Source of the DNA: Akkermansiaceae bacterium | Lineage (GTDB): Bacteria > Verrucomicrobiota > Verrucomicrobiia > Verrucomicrobiales > Akkermansiaceae | NCBI GenBank assembly: GCA_019634595.1 | Contig: JAHCBC010000006.1 | Coordinates: 82,980 to 146,979 of the forward strand | DNA length: 64,000 bases | Direction: 5' to 3' | Shown here: piece after piece, positions 17,834-26,079 of the stretch | Layout of the letters: every line of letters starts with the position of its first letter | Position numbering within the stretch: position 1 is the stretch's first letter | Translations under genes and position numbers: made by a program | Notes under the pieces: generated by a model | What the model saw: the letters and a program-made list of their open reading frames with translations, nothing else | Databases searched by the model: none | Told to the model about the DNA's origin: nothing

Positions 17834-18769
17834 ATGTCCGCTTCCGGTTCAGCCATTTTGTCTTCGGTCCGGGGGGTCGTCCCCCCGCTGGTAACGCCAC
17901 TTTCCGCGCCTGATGTACTGGACCGGGAGGGATTGGGGAGACTGGTGGAGCACCTGATCGGCGGCGGTGTCCACGCGCTGTTCCTGCTGGGGACGACGGG
18001 GGAGGGACCGAGCCTGAGCCACCGCCTGAGGCGGGAGGTGGTGGAGGAAACGTGCCGCCTGGTGGGCGGACGGCTGCCGGTGCTGGTGTGTGTGACGGAT
18101 ACCGTGTTCGAGGAAAGCGTGGAGCTGGCGAACCACGCGGCGGACCACGGCGCGGACGCGGTGGTGGCCAGCACGCCGTACTATTTCCGCACGGGGCAGC
18201 CGGAGCTGTATGACTACTACGCGGAGCTGGCGGCGGCGCTGCCCGTGCCGCTGCATCTCTACAACATGCCGGCCATGACGAAGGTGGTCATCCAGCCGGA
18301 GACGGTGGAGAGGCTGATGGATGTCGAGGGCATCATCGGCATCAAGGACAGCTCCGGGGATCTGGACTACTTCGGCAAGCTGGTGGAGCTGGGGCGGAAA
18401 AAGGAAGGCTGGTCCGTGATGATGGGGCCGGAGGAACTGACGGCCCGGGCCGTCGCCATGGGCGGACAGGGCGGGGTGAATGGTGGGGCCAACCTTTTCC
18501 CCGCACTCTACGTGGCGAACTACGATGCCGCCGCGCGGGGCGATGTGGAAAAGTCGGACGAACTGAACGCCATCGTCAACGAGGTCGCGGCGGAGCTTTA
18601 CTCCGTGGGCAGCCATGCGAGTTCGATGCTGAAGGGCCTGAAGTGCGCGCTGAGCCTGCGCGGCATCTGCGGCGATGTGATGGCGCATCCGTTCGAGCAT
18701 TTCCATGAACGGGAGCGGGAGGTCATCCGCGGGCGGATGGAGGAACTTATTTCAAAATACGGTCTGTGA
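17834..18769 (+). CDS. DapA/NanA-family class I aldolase
   Basis: ATG at 17834 gives 311 residues, the normal length for this TIM-barrel family. The substrate-binding GTTGE motif is at residues 53-57, the catalytic Tyr at 143 (LYNMPA) and the Schiff-base Lys at 171 (GIIGIKDSSGD). The family includes dihydrodipicolinate synthase, N-acetylneuraminate lyase and 2-keto-3-deoxy sugar acid aldolases. Sitting between a GntR regulator and a sugar kinase in a sugar locus, a catabolic aldolase is far more likely than lysine synthesis. Its TGA overlaps the kinase ATG (TGATG). Confidence 0.88.
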   Translation: MSASGSAILSSVRGVVPPLVTPLSAPDVLDREGLGRLVEHLIGGGVHALFLLGTTGEGPSLSHRLRREVVEETCRLVGGRLPVLVCVTDTVFEESVELANHAADHGADAVVASTPYYFRTGQPELYDYYAELAAALPVPLHLYNMPAMTKVVIQPETVERLMDVEGIIGIKDSSGDLDYFGKLVELGRKKEGWSVMMGPEELTARAVAMGGQGGVNGGANLFPALYVANYDAAARGDVEKSDELNAIVNEVAAELYSVGSHASSMLKGLKCALSLRGICGDVMAHPFEHFHEREREVIRGRMEELISKYGL

Positions 18770-20340
18770 TGAAAGCGGCCATCGGTCTGGATTTCGGGAC
18801 TGAGTCGGTCCGCGCGCTGGTCGTCGGGCTGGACGGGATGGAACTCGCGACGGCGGCCTCCGCCTACCGGCACGGACAGATCACGGACGCCCTGCCGGGT
18901 GGAGGTGGGAAGCTGCCGCCGGAACACGCGCTGCAACATCCGGGCGACTGGGAGGAGTCGGTGGTGGAAGCGGTCCGTGGCGCGCTGGCGGCGTGCGGGG
19001 CGGTGGAGATCGTCGGCATCGGGGTGGATTTCACCAGTTGTACGATGCTTCCCGTACTGGCGGACGGCACGCCGCTGTGCCTGACGGAGAAATTTTCACG
19101 GACCGCACAGGCGTGGCCGAAGCTGTGGAAACACCACGGCGCGGGGGAGCAGACGGCGAGGATCAACGCGGTGGCGCGGGAGCGCGGCGAAGGCTTTCTC
19201 ACACGCTATGGTGGCGAGATCGGGATCGAGTGGCTGTTTCCCAAGATCCTGGAGACCTTCGACAAGGAGCCGGACGCGTATGATGCGGCGGAGGTCTGGC
19301 TGGAGGCGGGTGACTGGCTGGTGTGGCGGCTGGTGGGAGGGGACGCGGCGTCCATGCCACGCTCCACCTGCCAGGCGGGGTACAAAGGGATGTGGAGCGC
19401 GGAGGACGGCTATCCGTCCGCGGAGTTTTTCGAGGAAGTGAGGCCGGGTTTTTCCTCCGTGCTGGGAAAGCTGCCGGGACGCCTGATGGCACCCGGCACC
19501 CGGGCCGGCGGACTGTGCGCGGAGTGGGCGCAGCGGTTCGGCCTGGTTGAAGGCACTCCGGTGAGTGTCGCGATCATCGATGCCCATGCCGGTGTTCCCG
19601 GAGCCGGGGCGGCGGAGGAGGGGACGCTGGTGATGGTCATGGGGACCAGCTCATGCCACATGCTGAACAGCACCCGCATGACGGACGTGCCCGGCGTGGC
19701 GGGCATCGTGAAGGACGGCATCCTTCCCGGCTTCCACGGTTATGAAACGGGGCAGGCTGCGGTGGGTGACGCGTTCGAGTGGCTGCGGAAGTTGACCGGG
19801 CAGGCGGATTTCCGCGCGATGGCGGCGGAGGCGGATCTGCTGCCGCCGGGAGCGGACGGTGTGTTCTGCGTGGACTGGATGAACGGCTGCCGCACCCCGC
19901 TGATGGATGCCAGCCTGCGGGGCATGTTCGGCGGGCTGGGGCTGAACCACGGACCGGCCCATCTTTACAAGGCGCTGATGGAGGCGTCCGCATTCGGTGT
20001 GAAATGGATCGTCGGCATGCTGGAGGAAAGCGGCGTGCCGGTGGAACGTTTCGTGGCGACGGGAGGACTGCCCCACCACAATCCTTCGCTGGTGGGGATC
20101 TATGCGGATGTGCTGGAAAAAAGCATCAGCGTCCACCCCTGCACGCAGGGGCCCGCGTTGGGAGCGGCGATCCTCGGCGCGCTGGCGGCCGGTGCTTTCC
20201 CCACGCCGGAGGAAGCCATCCTTGCAATGGGCAGGCCGGGTGCCGGGAGGGTGTTCAGCCCGGACAAGGAGCGCTCGGAACGCTATCAGGAGCTTTATCT
20301 CCGGTATTTGGAGTGGGCCGGCATTCTGCGCGCCAGCTAG
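18769..20340 (+). CDS. FGGY-family carbohydrate kinase, ribulokinase-like
   Basis: 523 residues from the ATG at 18769. The N-terminal phosphate loop GLDFGTESVRALVV, the DFTSCTMLPVLADGTPL segment and the extended insert after it are typical of the ribulokinase (AraB) branch. The C-terminal half has MVMGTSSCHML and TGGLPHHNPSL, the ATP-side motifs. It phosphorylates a ketose or polyol in the cytoplasm. The aldolase upstream and the isomerase-like enzyme at 11765 suggest one catabolic route; L-ribulose is only one candidate substrate. Confidence 0.85.
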   Translation: MKAAIGLDFGTESVRALVVGLDGMELATAASAYRHGQITDALPGGGGKLPPEHALQHPGDWEESVVEAVRGALAACGAVEIVGIGVDFTSCTMLPVLADGTPLCLTEKFSRTAQAWPKLWKHHGAGEQTARINAVARERGEGFLTRYGGEIGIEWLFPKILETFDKEPDAYDAAEVWLEAGDWLVWRLVGGDAASMPRSTCQAGYKGMWSAEDGYPSAEFFEEVRPGFSSVLGKLPGRLMAPGTRAGGLCAEWAQRFGLVEGTPVSVAIIDAHAGVPGAGAAEEGTLVMVMGTSSCHMLNSTRMTDVPGVAGIVKDGILPGFHGYETGQAAVGDAFEWLRKLTGQADFRAMAAEADLLPPGADGVFCVDWMNGCRTPLMDASLRGMFGGLGLNHGPAHLYKALMEASAFGVKWIVGMLEESGVPVERFVATGGLPHHNPSLVGIYADVLEKSISVHPCTQGPALGAAILGALAAGAFPTPEEAILAMGRPGAGRVFSPDKERSERYQELYLRYLEWAGILRAS

Positions 20341-20377
20341 ATTGACCCGGCATTCATGCCTGTGCCACATCGGCCGC

Positions 20378-20410
20378 GATTCTTGAATTGCGCACCACCC
20401 GTTGTCGGCA
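20378..20410 (+). promoter_or_regulatory. 33-bp repeat, copy 1, upstream of the exported pair
   Basis: These 33 bases are identical to 23105-23137; the next ten bases match in eight. It begins with GATTCTTGAATTGCGC and ends GTTGTCGGCA. The repeat ends 72 nt before the ATG at 20483; the other copy ends 67 nt before the sigma-factor ATG. Conserved position and perfect identity suggest a promoter or operator shared by both operons, possibly read by the ECF sigma factor encoded at 23205. Confidence 0.6.
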
Positions 20411-20482
20411 AAAGGAATGGCTCGCCTCTTCCCGGGGTTCCATTCATCAATCATCAGCGGCCTATTCCGGGTCTCTCCGGCG

Positions 20483-21763
20483 ATGAAATATCTTCCCGTC
20501 CTTTACCTGGCTGTGCCGTTGTTCGGCCTCGTTGCCGGTTGGGCGACCGCACCGCCGGTGGATGTGGCGACCTCAGAGGGGAATGCCAGCCACCGCTCCG
20601 GTCACCGCGAGGACGCGGGCAGGCCCGGAACGGTGGAGGATCTCGTGCACTCCCTCAGCCAGCGGTTGGGAAAGCCCGGCGAGCCGGGTAAGGATCCGCT
20701 CATGCTTGTGCTGGCGGATTGGACGGATGGGGAGATCCGCACCGCGCTGGATGAGAGCATGCTCCATCCCGAGCTGATGCTTGGTGCAGGGCATTCCGCG
20801 GGGGTGACCCACAATCTTTTCCGCCAGCTCATCGGGCGGGACTTCGCCGCGGCGTCCGCATGGTTCGCGGCGCTCCCGCAGGACCGCCAGAACGCGCTTT
20901 CCGCCACCCTTCTCTGGAACTGGCCCGCGGACCGCCCGGAGGAAGGCCTCCGCTTCATCCGGGAGAACCGCGGCCTCTCCACCGGGCGGGACCAGCACAT
21001 CCTCAACATCAACCTCAGCGCCGCCGCCGCCCGTGGGTCGGAGCACATGCTCGCCTTCATGCGCGGGCTGAAGGAAGAGGGTTACAGCGGCGGTTTTGAA
21101 ACCATTTATGCCGTCAATGCGGGCGTCATCGCCGCCGTCTCGTTCCCCCAGGGGTTTGACTTTCCCGGCTTCCTTTCCTCACCGGAGGTGAACTTCATAC
21201 CTCAGGGTGGGGGAGCGCAGGGTGCCGCCCTCCGCGCATGGAAGGAGCAGGACCGTGACGCGGTCTTCCAGTGGTTGCTTGAGAACCATGGCGCCAAGGT
21301 CCTTCAGATGGCGGAAAATCCGTGGGACTTCACCGATGGAACGTCCACATGGTTCAGCGGGAAGCTGTCCGCCCTTCAGCCCGCCCAGCGGGCGGAGTAT
21401 CTGGGTGGCCGCCTCCGCTCATGGACGCAGGATCCGGGCTTCTCCCGCCGCCTGCTGCAGGCTTCCAGCGGAACCCCCGTCCATCAGGAAATCCTCCGCC
21501 ACGCCGTGCAGGGCATCTTCTACGGGAAATATAGTGATACCCTGGACCTCGTGTCCGGCCTGCCGGACCCCGGCGAGCGCCTGCGCTTCCTGGAAAACCT
21601 GGAGGCAATGGCGCAGGAGGAGGGGTTTTACATGGACACCGTGCAGGGGGAGGAAGCGGTCCTCCGTGGAAAGCTCCGCTCCTGGGGTGCGGATGATGTC
21701 CGTGCGGAGGCCATCCTCACCCGCCTGAAGTCACAGCGGAAAAAGGAAGGGGAGGATCCATGA
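20483..21763 (+). CDS. Exported/membrane-anchored helical-repeat protein, function unknown
   Basis: The ATG at 20483 opens a hydrophobic segment (MKYLPVLYLAVPLFGLVAGWATA), a signal peptide or anchor. The remaining ~400 residues are almost all amphipathic helices with Trp/Ala spacing (AASAWFAALPQDRQNALSA, ALRAWKEQDRDAVFQWLLEN), suggesting a solenoid of TPR/Sel1-like type. It shares the rare string FPQGFDFPGF with the next gene (FPEGFDFAGL), so the two are diverged paralogues. No catalytic motif is recognised. The 33-bp repeat lies 72 nt upstream. Its stop overlaps the next start (ATGA). Confidence 0.75.
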   Translation: MKYLPVLYLAVPLFGLVAGWATAPPVDVATSEGNASHRSGHREDAGRPGTVEDLVHSLSQRLGKPGEPGKDPLMLVLADWTDGEIRTALDESMLHPELMLGAGHSAGVTHNLFRQLIGRDFAAASAWFAALPQDRQNALSATLLWNWPADRPEEGLRFIRENRGLSTGRDQHILNINLSAAAARGSEHMLAFMRGLKEEGYSGGFETIYAVNAGVIAAVSFPQGFDFPGFLSSPEVNFIPQGGGAQGAALRAWKEQDRDAVFQWLLENHGAKVLQMAENPWDFTDGTSTWFSGKLSALQPAQRAEYLGGRLRSWTQDPGFSRRLLQASSGTPVHQEILRHAVQGIFYGKYSDTLDLVSGLPDPGERLRFLENLEAMAQEEGFYMDTVQGEEAVLRGKLRSWGADDVRAEAILTRLKSQRKKEGEDP

Positions 21764-23070
21764 AAAACGCCCGCCTCCATTTCCTGCTGCTGTCCGTGCT
21801 GGGTGCCGCCACTGTCCTGCTCGGCCGGTACCTCCAGACCGGTGCCGCATCCGGTGGTGGGGGAGATGGACCCGCCGCTGCCTCCACCCTGCCCCCGGCC
21901 CGGCCGGGCCGGCCTGTTCCGGCTTCCTCCGTGCCCGGCACCGCGCATGACCTCGCCGCCCTGCGCCGCATCGCTGCCGGACTTTCCGCCGGAGATGCCG
22001 TGGAGAGCGGCCAGATTTCCCGCATGTCCACTCCCGCGCTGCGCGAGATGATCACCACGCTGGGTGCAAGCTTGTCGTCCGGTCCGGTCCCTGACGATTT
22101 CCAGGCACGCCATGAAGCGATCCGCCTCGCGGCGGCGGAACTCTACCATCGCGACGGTGACGCCGCCCACGCCTGGGCGGAAAGCCTCTCCCCGGAAAGT
22201 CTGCGCGAGGCCGTCCTGAGGGCCGTCATTCTCGCAGCCGCCCGGGACCAACCGCTCCTGGCAAAATCATGGCTGGATCGTTTCCAGGCGGAACCCGGAG
22301 CGAAAAAGGTGTGGGACTTCCACGATGTGGCCCTCCGTGGAGCCATGGAACGCGGAAACATGGAAGACATCGCCCGCCTCCTTTCGGAGCCGTTGTCGGA
22401 CTCCGGACAGTTCCCCACCATCGACTTTCCGGAGGGCTTCGACTTCGCGGGCCTTTTCGGAATCCTCGAGAAAAAGGCCGATCCCTCCGGCCCCTTCGCC
22501 CATTGGGCTCTCCGCGATCCGGACTCAGCGTGGGCCGCATTGAAAAAACGGCACAGCTCCGGAGAATACGCTTCCGGCTCCTTGGAGCATCTCTTTCCCA
22601 TCCTGTTCCACGCCACTCTCCTGCGGGACGGCACGGACGAAGGGGTTGCCACCGCCATTGCCCGGCTGGGTGAGTTGTCTCCGGAGCAGCGTGGCCGGTG
22701 CCTGCTCGAGTTCCGGCTGGAACGCGCGGGCATCTCCGTGGGAGCCGCCACCGCCCTTGCCACCCGCCTCCCGCCCGCAGACCGCCTGCCCCTCATCGCC
22801 AGCCTCCTGCGGCAGATCAGCCAGAAAGGTGTCCACGAAAAGTCCTTCGCCATCCTCGCCGCCCTTCCGCGGGAGGAGATGCTCGGCCATCTCGCCACCG
22901 CCTACCGGCAGGGTGCGGATCCAAGCGACCCTTTCGCCCATCCGGATGCGGCGAGACGGCCATCCGGGTTACCGGGAGGGATGGATGAAGCCACCAGCCG
23001 TTATTTCACCGATGCTGCCACCCGCCTCCGGCTCACTCCGCAGGAGCTCGCCCGTATCTCCCGCCCATGA
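21760..23070 (+). CDS. Paralogous exported helical-repeat protein, function unknown
   Basis: 436 residues; starts with MKNARLHFLLLSVLGAATVL, a signal peptide or anchor, followed by a Gly/Ala/Pro-rich linker. The body is helical repeats with the pattern A-x-x-W (AAHAWAESLSPESLREAVLR, LLAKSWLDRFQAEPGAKK) and the motif FPEGFDFAGL shared with the upstream gene. Translationally coupled to it by a 4-nt overlap, so the two products probably work together outside the cytoplasmic membrane. No known domain identified. Confidence 0.75.
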   Translation: MKNARLHFLLLSVLGAATVLLGRYLQTGAASGGGGDGPAAASTLPPARPGRPVPASSVPGTAHDLAALRRIAAGLSAGDAVESGQISRMSTPALREMITTLGASLSSGPVPDDFQARHEAIRLAAAELYHRDGDAAHAWAESLSPESLREAVLRAVILAAARDQPLLAKSWLDRFQAEPGAKKVWDFHDVALRGAMERGNMEDIARLLSEPLSDSGQFPTIDFPEGFDFAGLFGILEKKADPSGPFAHWALRDPDSAWAALKKRHSSGEYASGSLEHLFPILFHATLLRDGTDEGVATAIARLGELSPEQRGRCLLEFRLERAGISVGAATALATRLPPADRLPLIASLLRQISQKGVHEKSFAILAALPREEMLGHLATAYRQGADPSDPFAHPDAARRPSGLPGGMDEATSRYFTDAATRLRLTPQELARISRP

Positions 23071-23104
23071 CGGAACGGTCGATCTGTTTGATGGCAACCC
23101 CGGA

Positions 23105-23137
23105 GATTCTTGAATTGCGCACCACCCGTTGTCGGCA
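23105..23137 (+). promoter_or_regulatory. 33-bp repeat, copy 2, upstream of the ECF sigma gene
   Basis: Identical over 33 bases to 20378-20410, ending 67 nt before the sigma-factor ATG. ECF sigma genes are commonly autoregulated from a promoter that also drives their targets, so a sigma-specific promoter is the first hypothesis. Confidence 0.6.
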
Positions 23138-23204
23138 CAAGGTATGGGCCGTGACCGGCTGAACCTGAAGAGAAGGTGAAGGGGTGAAGATTTTTCCGTG
23201 AATC

Positions 23205-23861
23205 ATGAATAAACCGTCAGGGGATCCGTCGAAGAATGCGAAGGAGCTGTCCGGCCCCGTCGATTCCGAGCTGAACGACCCGGACGAGGACTTCCGGCTG
23301 GTCGCCAGAGCCCAGGGTGGCGACCTCAAGTCGTATGACGCCCTGATCACCCGCCACCGGGGGAAAATCTTCGCCATGATCCGCAACATGATCCACCAGG
23401 AAGCCGACGCGTGGGACCTCTCCCAGGAGGTCTTCATCAAGGCATGGCAGGCTCTGCCCCGCTTCGAGGCGAAGGCGCGCTTCTCCACATGGCTTTACCG
23501 GATCGCCCACAACGTGGTCTATGACTTCACGCGGAAGCGGAAGATCGAGAGCGCGGGCGAGCTGAATGATGAAATCTTCAACCGCGACCGGATCGACCCG
23601 GCGGCGGTGGCGACACCCGGCGTGACCGAGGCTCCGGACGAGTCGATGGCCCACGGTGAGCTCCGTGCGAAGATCGAGGCCGCGCTCGGCAAAATATCCG
23701 CGGAACACCGGGAAGTCGTTATTTTGAAAGACGTCCAGGGACTTTCGTATAAAGAGATTGCGGACGCGATGGACTGCACTCTCGGGACGGTGATGAGCCG
23801 CCTTTTCTATGCCCGTCAAAAACTCCAAGCCCTCCTCAAAGATGAATACAACTCCCGATGA
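23205..23861 (+). CDS. ECF-type RNA polymerase sigma factor
   Basis: 218 residues. Region 2 runs FRLVARAQGGDLKSYDALI through EVFIKAWQALPRFEAKARFS and TWLYRIAHN, the standard core-binding and -10 recognition segment. Region 4 is IEAALGKISAEHREVVILKD, then LSYKEIADAMDCTLGTVMSR, a helix-turn-helix for the -35 box. The N-terminus has about 30 extra polar residues. The last 20 nt overlap the anti-sigma gene at 23842, the usual arrangement for a sigma/anti-sigma pair. Preceded by the 33-bp repeat. Confidence 0.93.
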   Translation: MNKPSGDPSKNAKELSGPVDSELNDPDEDFRLVARAQGGDLKSYDALITRHRGKIFAMIRNMIHQEADAWDLSQEVFIKAWQALPRFEAKARFSTWLYRIAHNVVYDFTRKRKIESAGELNDEIFNRDRIDPAAVATPGVTEAPDESMAHGELRAKIEAALGKISAEHREVVILKDVQGLSYKEIADAMDCTLGTVMSRLFYARQKLQALLKDEYNSR

Positions 23862-24438
23862 AGTGCTTTTGGCCCTGTGGCTGGACGACGAACTCGAAGG
23901 CGAGGATCTCGCCAAGGTGGAGTCGTGGGCGCTGACCCAGCCCGATCAGATCGCGGCGCGGGAGGAGGTCCGCGCCTGGCGGAAAACCATGGCCGCGGCC
24001 CTGCCCGCCGTGGAGGAACCTCCGTATCCGGACTTTTTCAACAGCCGGATCACGAAGGAAATCCGCGCCATGCAGTCCACGCCGGAGCAGATTGCTCCGG
24101 CGGCGCGGCCATCGTTCTGGCGCTGGCTTTTCCCTGCCACGGCATTCGCCGGCATGGCGCTGGCCTTCTGGGTCGGGACGAAGACCCATTCCGAGGGTGG
24201 CTCCACCCTGGTGAAAGATGGCGATGAAGGATCATCCCCGGTGTGGTACACCCCCGAGCAGGGTGTGGACGCGCAGTGGGTCAAAGGAACGGGATCTTCC
24301 ACGGTCATCCTGCTGAAGGGGGTGAGCGCCATCCCGGACTCGATGGATTTCACGGAAACGGCGATGATCCAGCACGCGAAGGAATCGGATTCCACCGCCG
24401 GTGCGGAAACGCCGGGGCCAACGAAAATTTCCCGATGA
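23842..24438 (+). CDS. Membrane-bound anti-sigma factor candidate
   Basis: 198 residues with a cytoplasmic N-terminus rich in acidic residues (EVLLALWLDDELEGEDLAKV), one membrane helix (FPATAFAGMALAFWVGT, about residues 95-112) and an outer C-terminal part. The overlap with the sigma gene and single-pass topology fit an anti-sigma factor that releases sigma on an envelope signal. There is no HxxxCxxC zinc motif, so it is not a ZAS-type protein; the assignment rests on context and topology. Confidence 0.75.
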   Translation: MNTTPDEVLLALWLDDELEGEDLAKVESWALTQPDQIAAREEVRAWRKTMAAALPAVEEPPYPDFFNSRITKEIRAMQSTPEQIAPAARPSFWRWLFPATAFAGMALAFWVGTKTHSEGGSTLVKDGDEGSSPVWYTPEQGVDAQWVKGTGSSTVILLKGVSAIPDSMDFTETAMIQHAKESDSTAGAETPGPTKISR

Positions 24439-24929
24439 ACCGCCGCCAAGGTCTCCGTCTCCTCCTGGGGCTGCTGCCGCTTTCTGCGGGCATGGCAGGT
24501 GCGCAGGATGATCCCGGCAAGGAGGCGATCGGCAAGGTCAACGTGAAGGTCTATTACGGGACCAAAGGCGACCCATCGGTGGCAGGCCCGCGTTTCAATG
24601 CCGTGGAGGGAGAGGTGGAGAAGCAACTGCGGGGTGCGCCGAACCTTGATTTCAAACATTTCCTGCTGCTGGGCGGCGACCAGCAGCCGCTTTTCCGTAG
24701 CTATGAGAACTGGGCGCAGCCGCTCAGGCCATCGGACGAGATTCTGGTGCGGTTCGAGGCGCGCAGCCGCCCGACGACGGATTCCGCGCGGCTGGATCTG
24801 GAGATCTGGATCTCCCGGAAGAAGATCCTGAAGACGGACGCGCTGCTGGGCGGGAGCACACCGCTTTTCATCCTGGGACCGGAATGGCGCGGGGGGCGGC
24901 TGATCATCGCAGTATCGCTTGCGTCCTGA
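24435..24929 (+). CDS. Exported protein of unknown function
   Basis: 164 residues starting at the ATG that overlaps the anti-sigma stop. The N-terminus (MNRRQGLRLLLGLLPLSAGMAGA) is a signal peptide with a leading NRRQ, possibly Tat-like but lacking the full twin-Arg consensus. The mature part is beta-rich (VNVKVYYGTKGDPS, DEILVRFEARSRPTTDSARL). Not recognised. Being locked into the sigma/anti-sigma/DUF1573 operon suggests an envelope role. Confidence 0.7.
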   Translation: MNRRQGLRLLLGLLPLSAGMAGAQDDPGKEAIGKVNVKVYYGTKGDPSVAGPRFNAVEGEVEKQLRGAPNLDFKHFLLLGGDQQPLFRSYENWAQPLRPSDEILVRFEARSRPTTDSARLDLEIWISRKKILKTDALLGGSTPLFILGPEWRGGRLIIAVSLAS

Positions 24930-24946
24930 GAAAAGCCGCGCAAAGT

Positions 24947-25627
24947 ATGTCCATGAAAAGTGCGATGGTGGTCTGGCTGGGCGTTGCGGGGATGGCTTTC
25001 GCGGGAAAGCTCACGTTCCCGGAGCCGGTGAAGGAGCTGGCACCCGGTCCGGGTGAGACGAAGGTGAAGGTGGATTTCCCTTTCACCAATGAAACGGACA
25101 AGACCGTGGTGGTGAAGGAAACGCTCGGTGACTGTTCCTGCACCTCCATTGAGATTTCGGGCGGAAAGACGGCCTATGAACCGGGTGAGTCCGGCGTGAT
25201 CCGGTTGAATTTCGACATCGGCGCCGCAGTCGGCAAGGTGGAGAAAGGTGCTTCCATCTGGGTGGACGGAGATGCGAAGGACGCACCGTCCCAACGGCTC
25301 ACGATGAAGGTGGACATCCCGATCCTCGTCGAGATGGAGCCGAAGACGCTGAAGTGGCAGGTGGGCCAGGAGACGGAACCGAAGACCATCAAGTTCCAGA
25401 TGCACGGCGACAAGCCGATCCACATCAAGTCCGTCACGCCTTCCACGGAAAATTTCGACCAGGAGCTGAAGACCATTGAGGATGGACGCAGCTATGAACT
25501 GGTGATCACGCCGAAAAATGTGAACAGCAAGGCGCTCGCCGTCTTCCGGGTGGAGACGGACTGCGAGGTTCCGAACCACCGGACGCAGCAGGTCTTCGCC
25601 GTGGTGAGCGCCCCCGTCGCGAAATGA
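24947..25627 (+). CDS. Exported DUF1573 protein
   Basis: 226 residues from the ATG at 24947 (ATG at 24953 is equally possible), with a signal peptide ending near MAFAG. The sequence shows the DUF1573 Ig-like strand pattern: FPFTNETDKTVVVKETLGDC, then SCTSIEI, with the typical CxC, followed by YEPGESGVIRLNFDIG. DUF1573 proteins are periplasmic or surface beta-sandwich proteins abundant in Verrucomicrobia, Planctomycetes and Bacteroidetes; role unknown. The rhodanese gene downstream overlaps it by 4 nt. Confidence 0.85.
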   Translation: MSMKSAMVVWLGVAGMAFAGKLTFPEPVKELAPGPGETKVKVDFPFTNETDKTVVVKETLGDCSCTSIEISGGKTAYEPGESGVIRLNFDIGAAVGKVEKGASIWVDGDAKDAPSQRLTMKVDIPILVEMEPKTLKWQVGQETEPKTIKFQMHGDKPIHIKSVTPSTENFDQELKTIEDGRSYELVITPKNVNSKALAVFRVETDCEVPNHRTQQVFAVVSAPVAK

Positions 25628-26079
25628 ACACCGCGGTCCAGTTGCTGGTGGTGGTGGGAGTGGCGGCGGCCGCCGCCGGAGGCACTTATCTGGTGAAAGG
25701 CCCGCCGGGCAAAGCGCTGGTGTGTGATCCCGCGACGCTGAAGCCGGGGGAGATCTGCCTGGAGCAGGTGCGGGAGCCGGTCGTCTGGATCGACGCACGG
25801 CCAAGGAAGGACTGGCAGGCGAATGGTCTGCCCGGATCCATCCTGTGGAACCTGGACGGAGCGGAAGACGCCGCCGCCTTTGAAGCGGAGGCGATGCAGA
25901 AGCTTTTCGAAAACCCGAAGGCGGTCGTCTATTGCTCGAACGAAGACTGCGGCGTGAGCCAGCAGGTGGCGGAAAAGATCCGCAAGCTGGACGCGGACTT
26001 CGACGTGAAGGCCCTGCGTGGCGGCTGGCAGGCGTTGAAAGAGGCGGGCCGGATCAAGGATTCCAGCGGAACTCCTTGA
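25624..26079 (+). CDS. Membrane-anchored rhodanese-like protein
   Basis: 151 residues: an N-terminal membrane helix (residues 4-24) and an outward rhodanese fold (VVWIDARPRKDWQANGLPGS, then VVYCSNEDCGVSQQVAEKI). The predicted active Cys is C104 in CSNEDCG, with a second Cys at 109 that could form a disulfide. A sulfur-transfer or thiol-redox role at the envelope is likely. Last gene of the sigma operon; its final 26 nt overlap the convergent gene ending at 26054. Confidence 0.85.
   Translation: MNTAVQLLVVVGVAAAAAGGTYLVKGPPGKALVCDPATLKPGEICLEQVREPVVWIDARPRKDWQANGLPGSILWNLDGAEDAAAFEAEAMQKLFENPKAVVYCSNEDCGVSQQVAEKIRKLDADFDVKALRGGWQALKEAGRIKDSSGTP

Noticed and set aside
17834..18769. Lysine-pathway DapA
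   Set aside because: Setting next to a GntR regulator and a sugar kinase points to a catabolic aldolase; no other lysine genes are present.
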